Under the pieces are notes generated by a model. That model saw only the letters and a program-made list of their open reading frames with translations. It did not search any database and was not told the origin of the DNA. The position numbers and the translations under genes are program-made. A DNA stretch of 5,163 nt from a bacterium (GTDB taxonomy: Bacteria; SM23-31; JAUVVT01): positions 1 through 5,163 of the forward strand of contig JAUWXV010000262.1 in NCBI GenBank assembly GCA_030616165.1, given 5' to 3'. This document shows, one piece after another, positions 5,138 through 5,163 of the stretch (position 1 is its first letter; every line of letters starts with the position of its first letter).

Positions 5138-5163
5138 TGGAAAGTTATATTTACATTTTCATC

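Overview
The window looks like a bacterial chromosome segment from an AT-rich, Gram-negative-type organism (roughly 30% G+C by eye). The cell-envelope features are a lipoprotein signal, a twin-arginine signal and a membrane-anchored PilZ protein. Promoters match the sigma-70 consensus and most genes have good Shine-Dalgarno sites. The combination of DUF6599, DUF362 and a lysine-rich H1-like protein, with long AT-rich spacers carrying short palindromes, suggests an uncultured anaerobic lineage, but no marker gene is present and I cannot place it further.

Layout. From 114 to 1253 (+) runs a membrane-anchored PilZ protein, a probable cyclic-di-GMP receptor. Converging on it is a very short gene at 1341-1454 (-) for a 37-residue, half-lysine, histone H1-like protein; a strong hairpin at 1277-1305 ends the minus-strand transcript. 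Upstream on the same strand is a DUF6599 lipoprotein (1650-2555). A 359-base spacer then separates it from a divergent DUF362 protein with a twin-arginine motif (2915-3943). That spacer holds a near-consensus promoter (2692-2720), followed by what looks like a 151-bp non-autonomous insertion (2741-2891). The insertion has 13-bp terminal inverted repeats (12/13), an imperfect 8-bp target duplication (7/8) and a GC-rich core. A 553-base AT-rich spacer with several short palindromes follows. Next is a consensus promoter (4431-4459) with an operator-like TGTAAT/ATTACA array at its start point, driving a ribbon-helix-helix protein with a lysine-rich tail (4497-4907). The right end holds no gene. 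It has a hairpin with a U-tract on the minus strand (4978-5048) and a perfect 10-bp palindrome (5111-5137).

How the genes may work together. DUF6599 and DUF362 are probably an envelope pair of unknown biochemistry. The ribbon-helix-helix protein and the H1-like peptide are both small, basic-tailed, likely DNA-binding proteins and may act on the nucleoid. The PilZ protein looks like an independent signalling gene. No complete new defence or metabolic system is visible. The most notable items are the unusually small H1-like gene, the apparent insertion in the DUF362 leader, and the operator-like array at the ribbon-helix-helix promoter.
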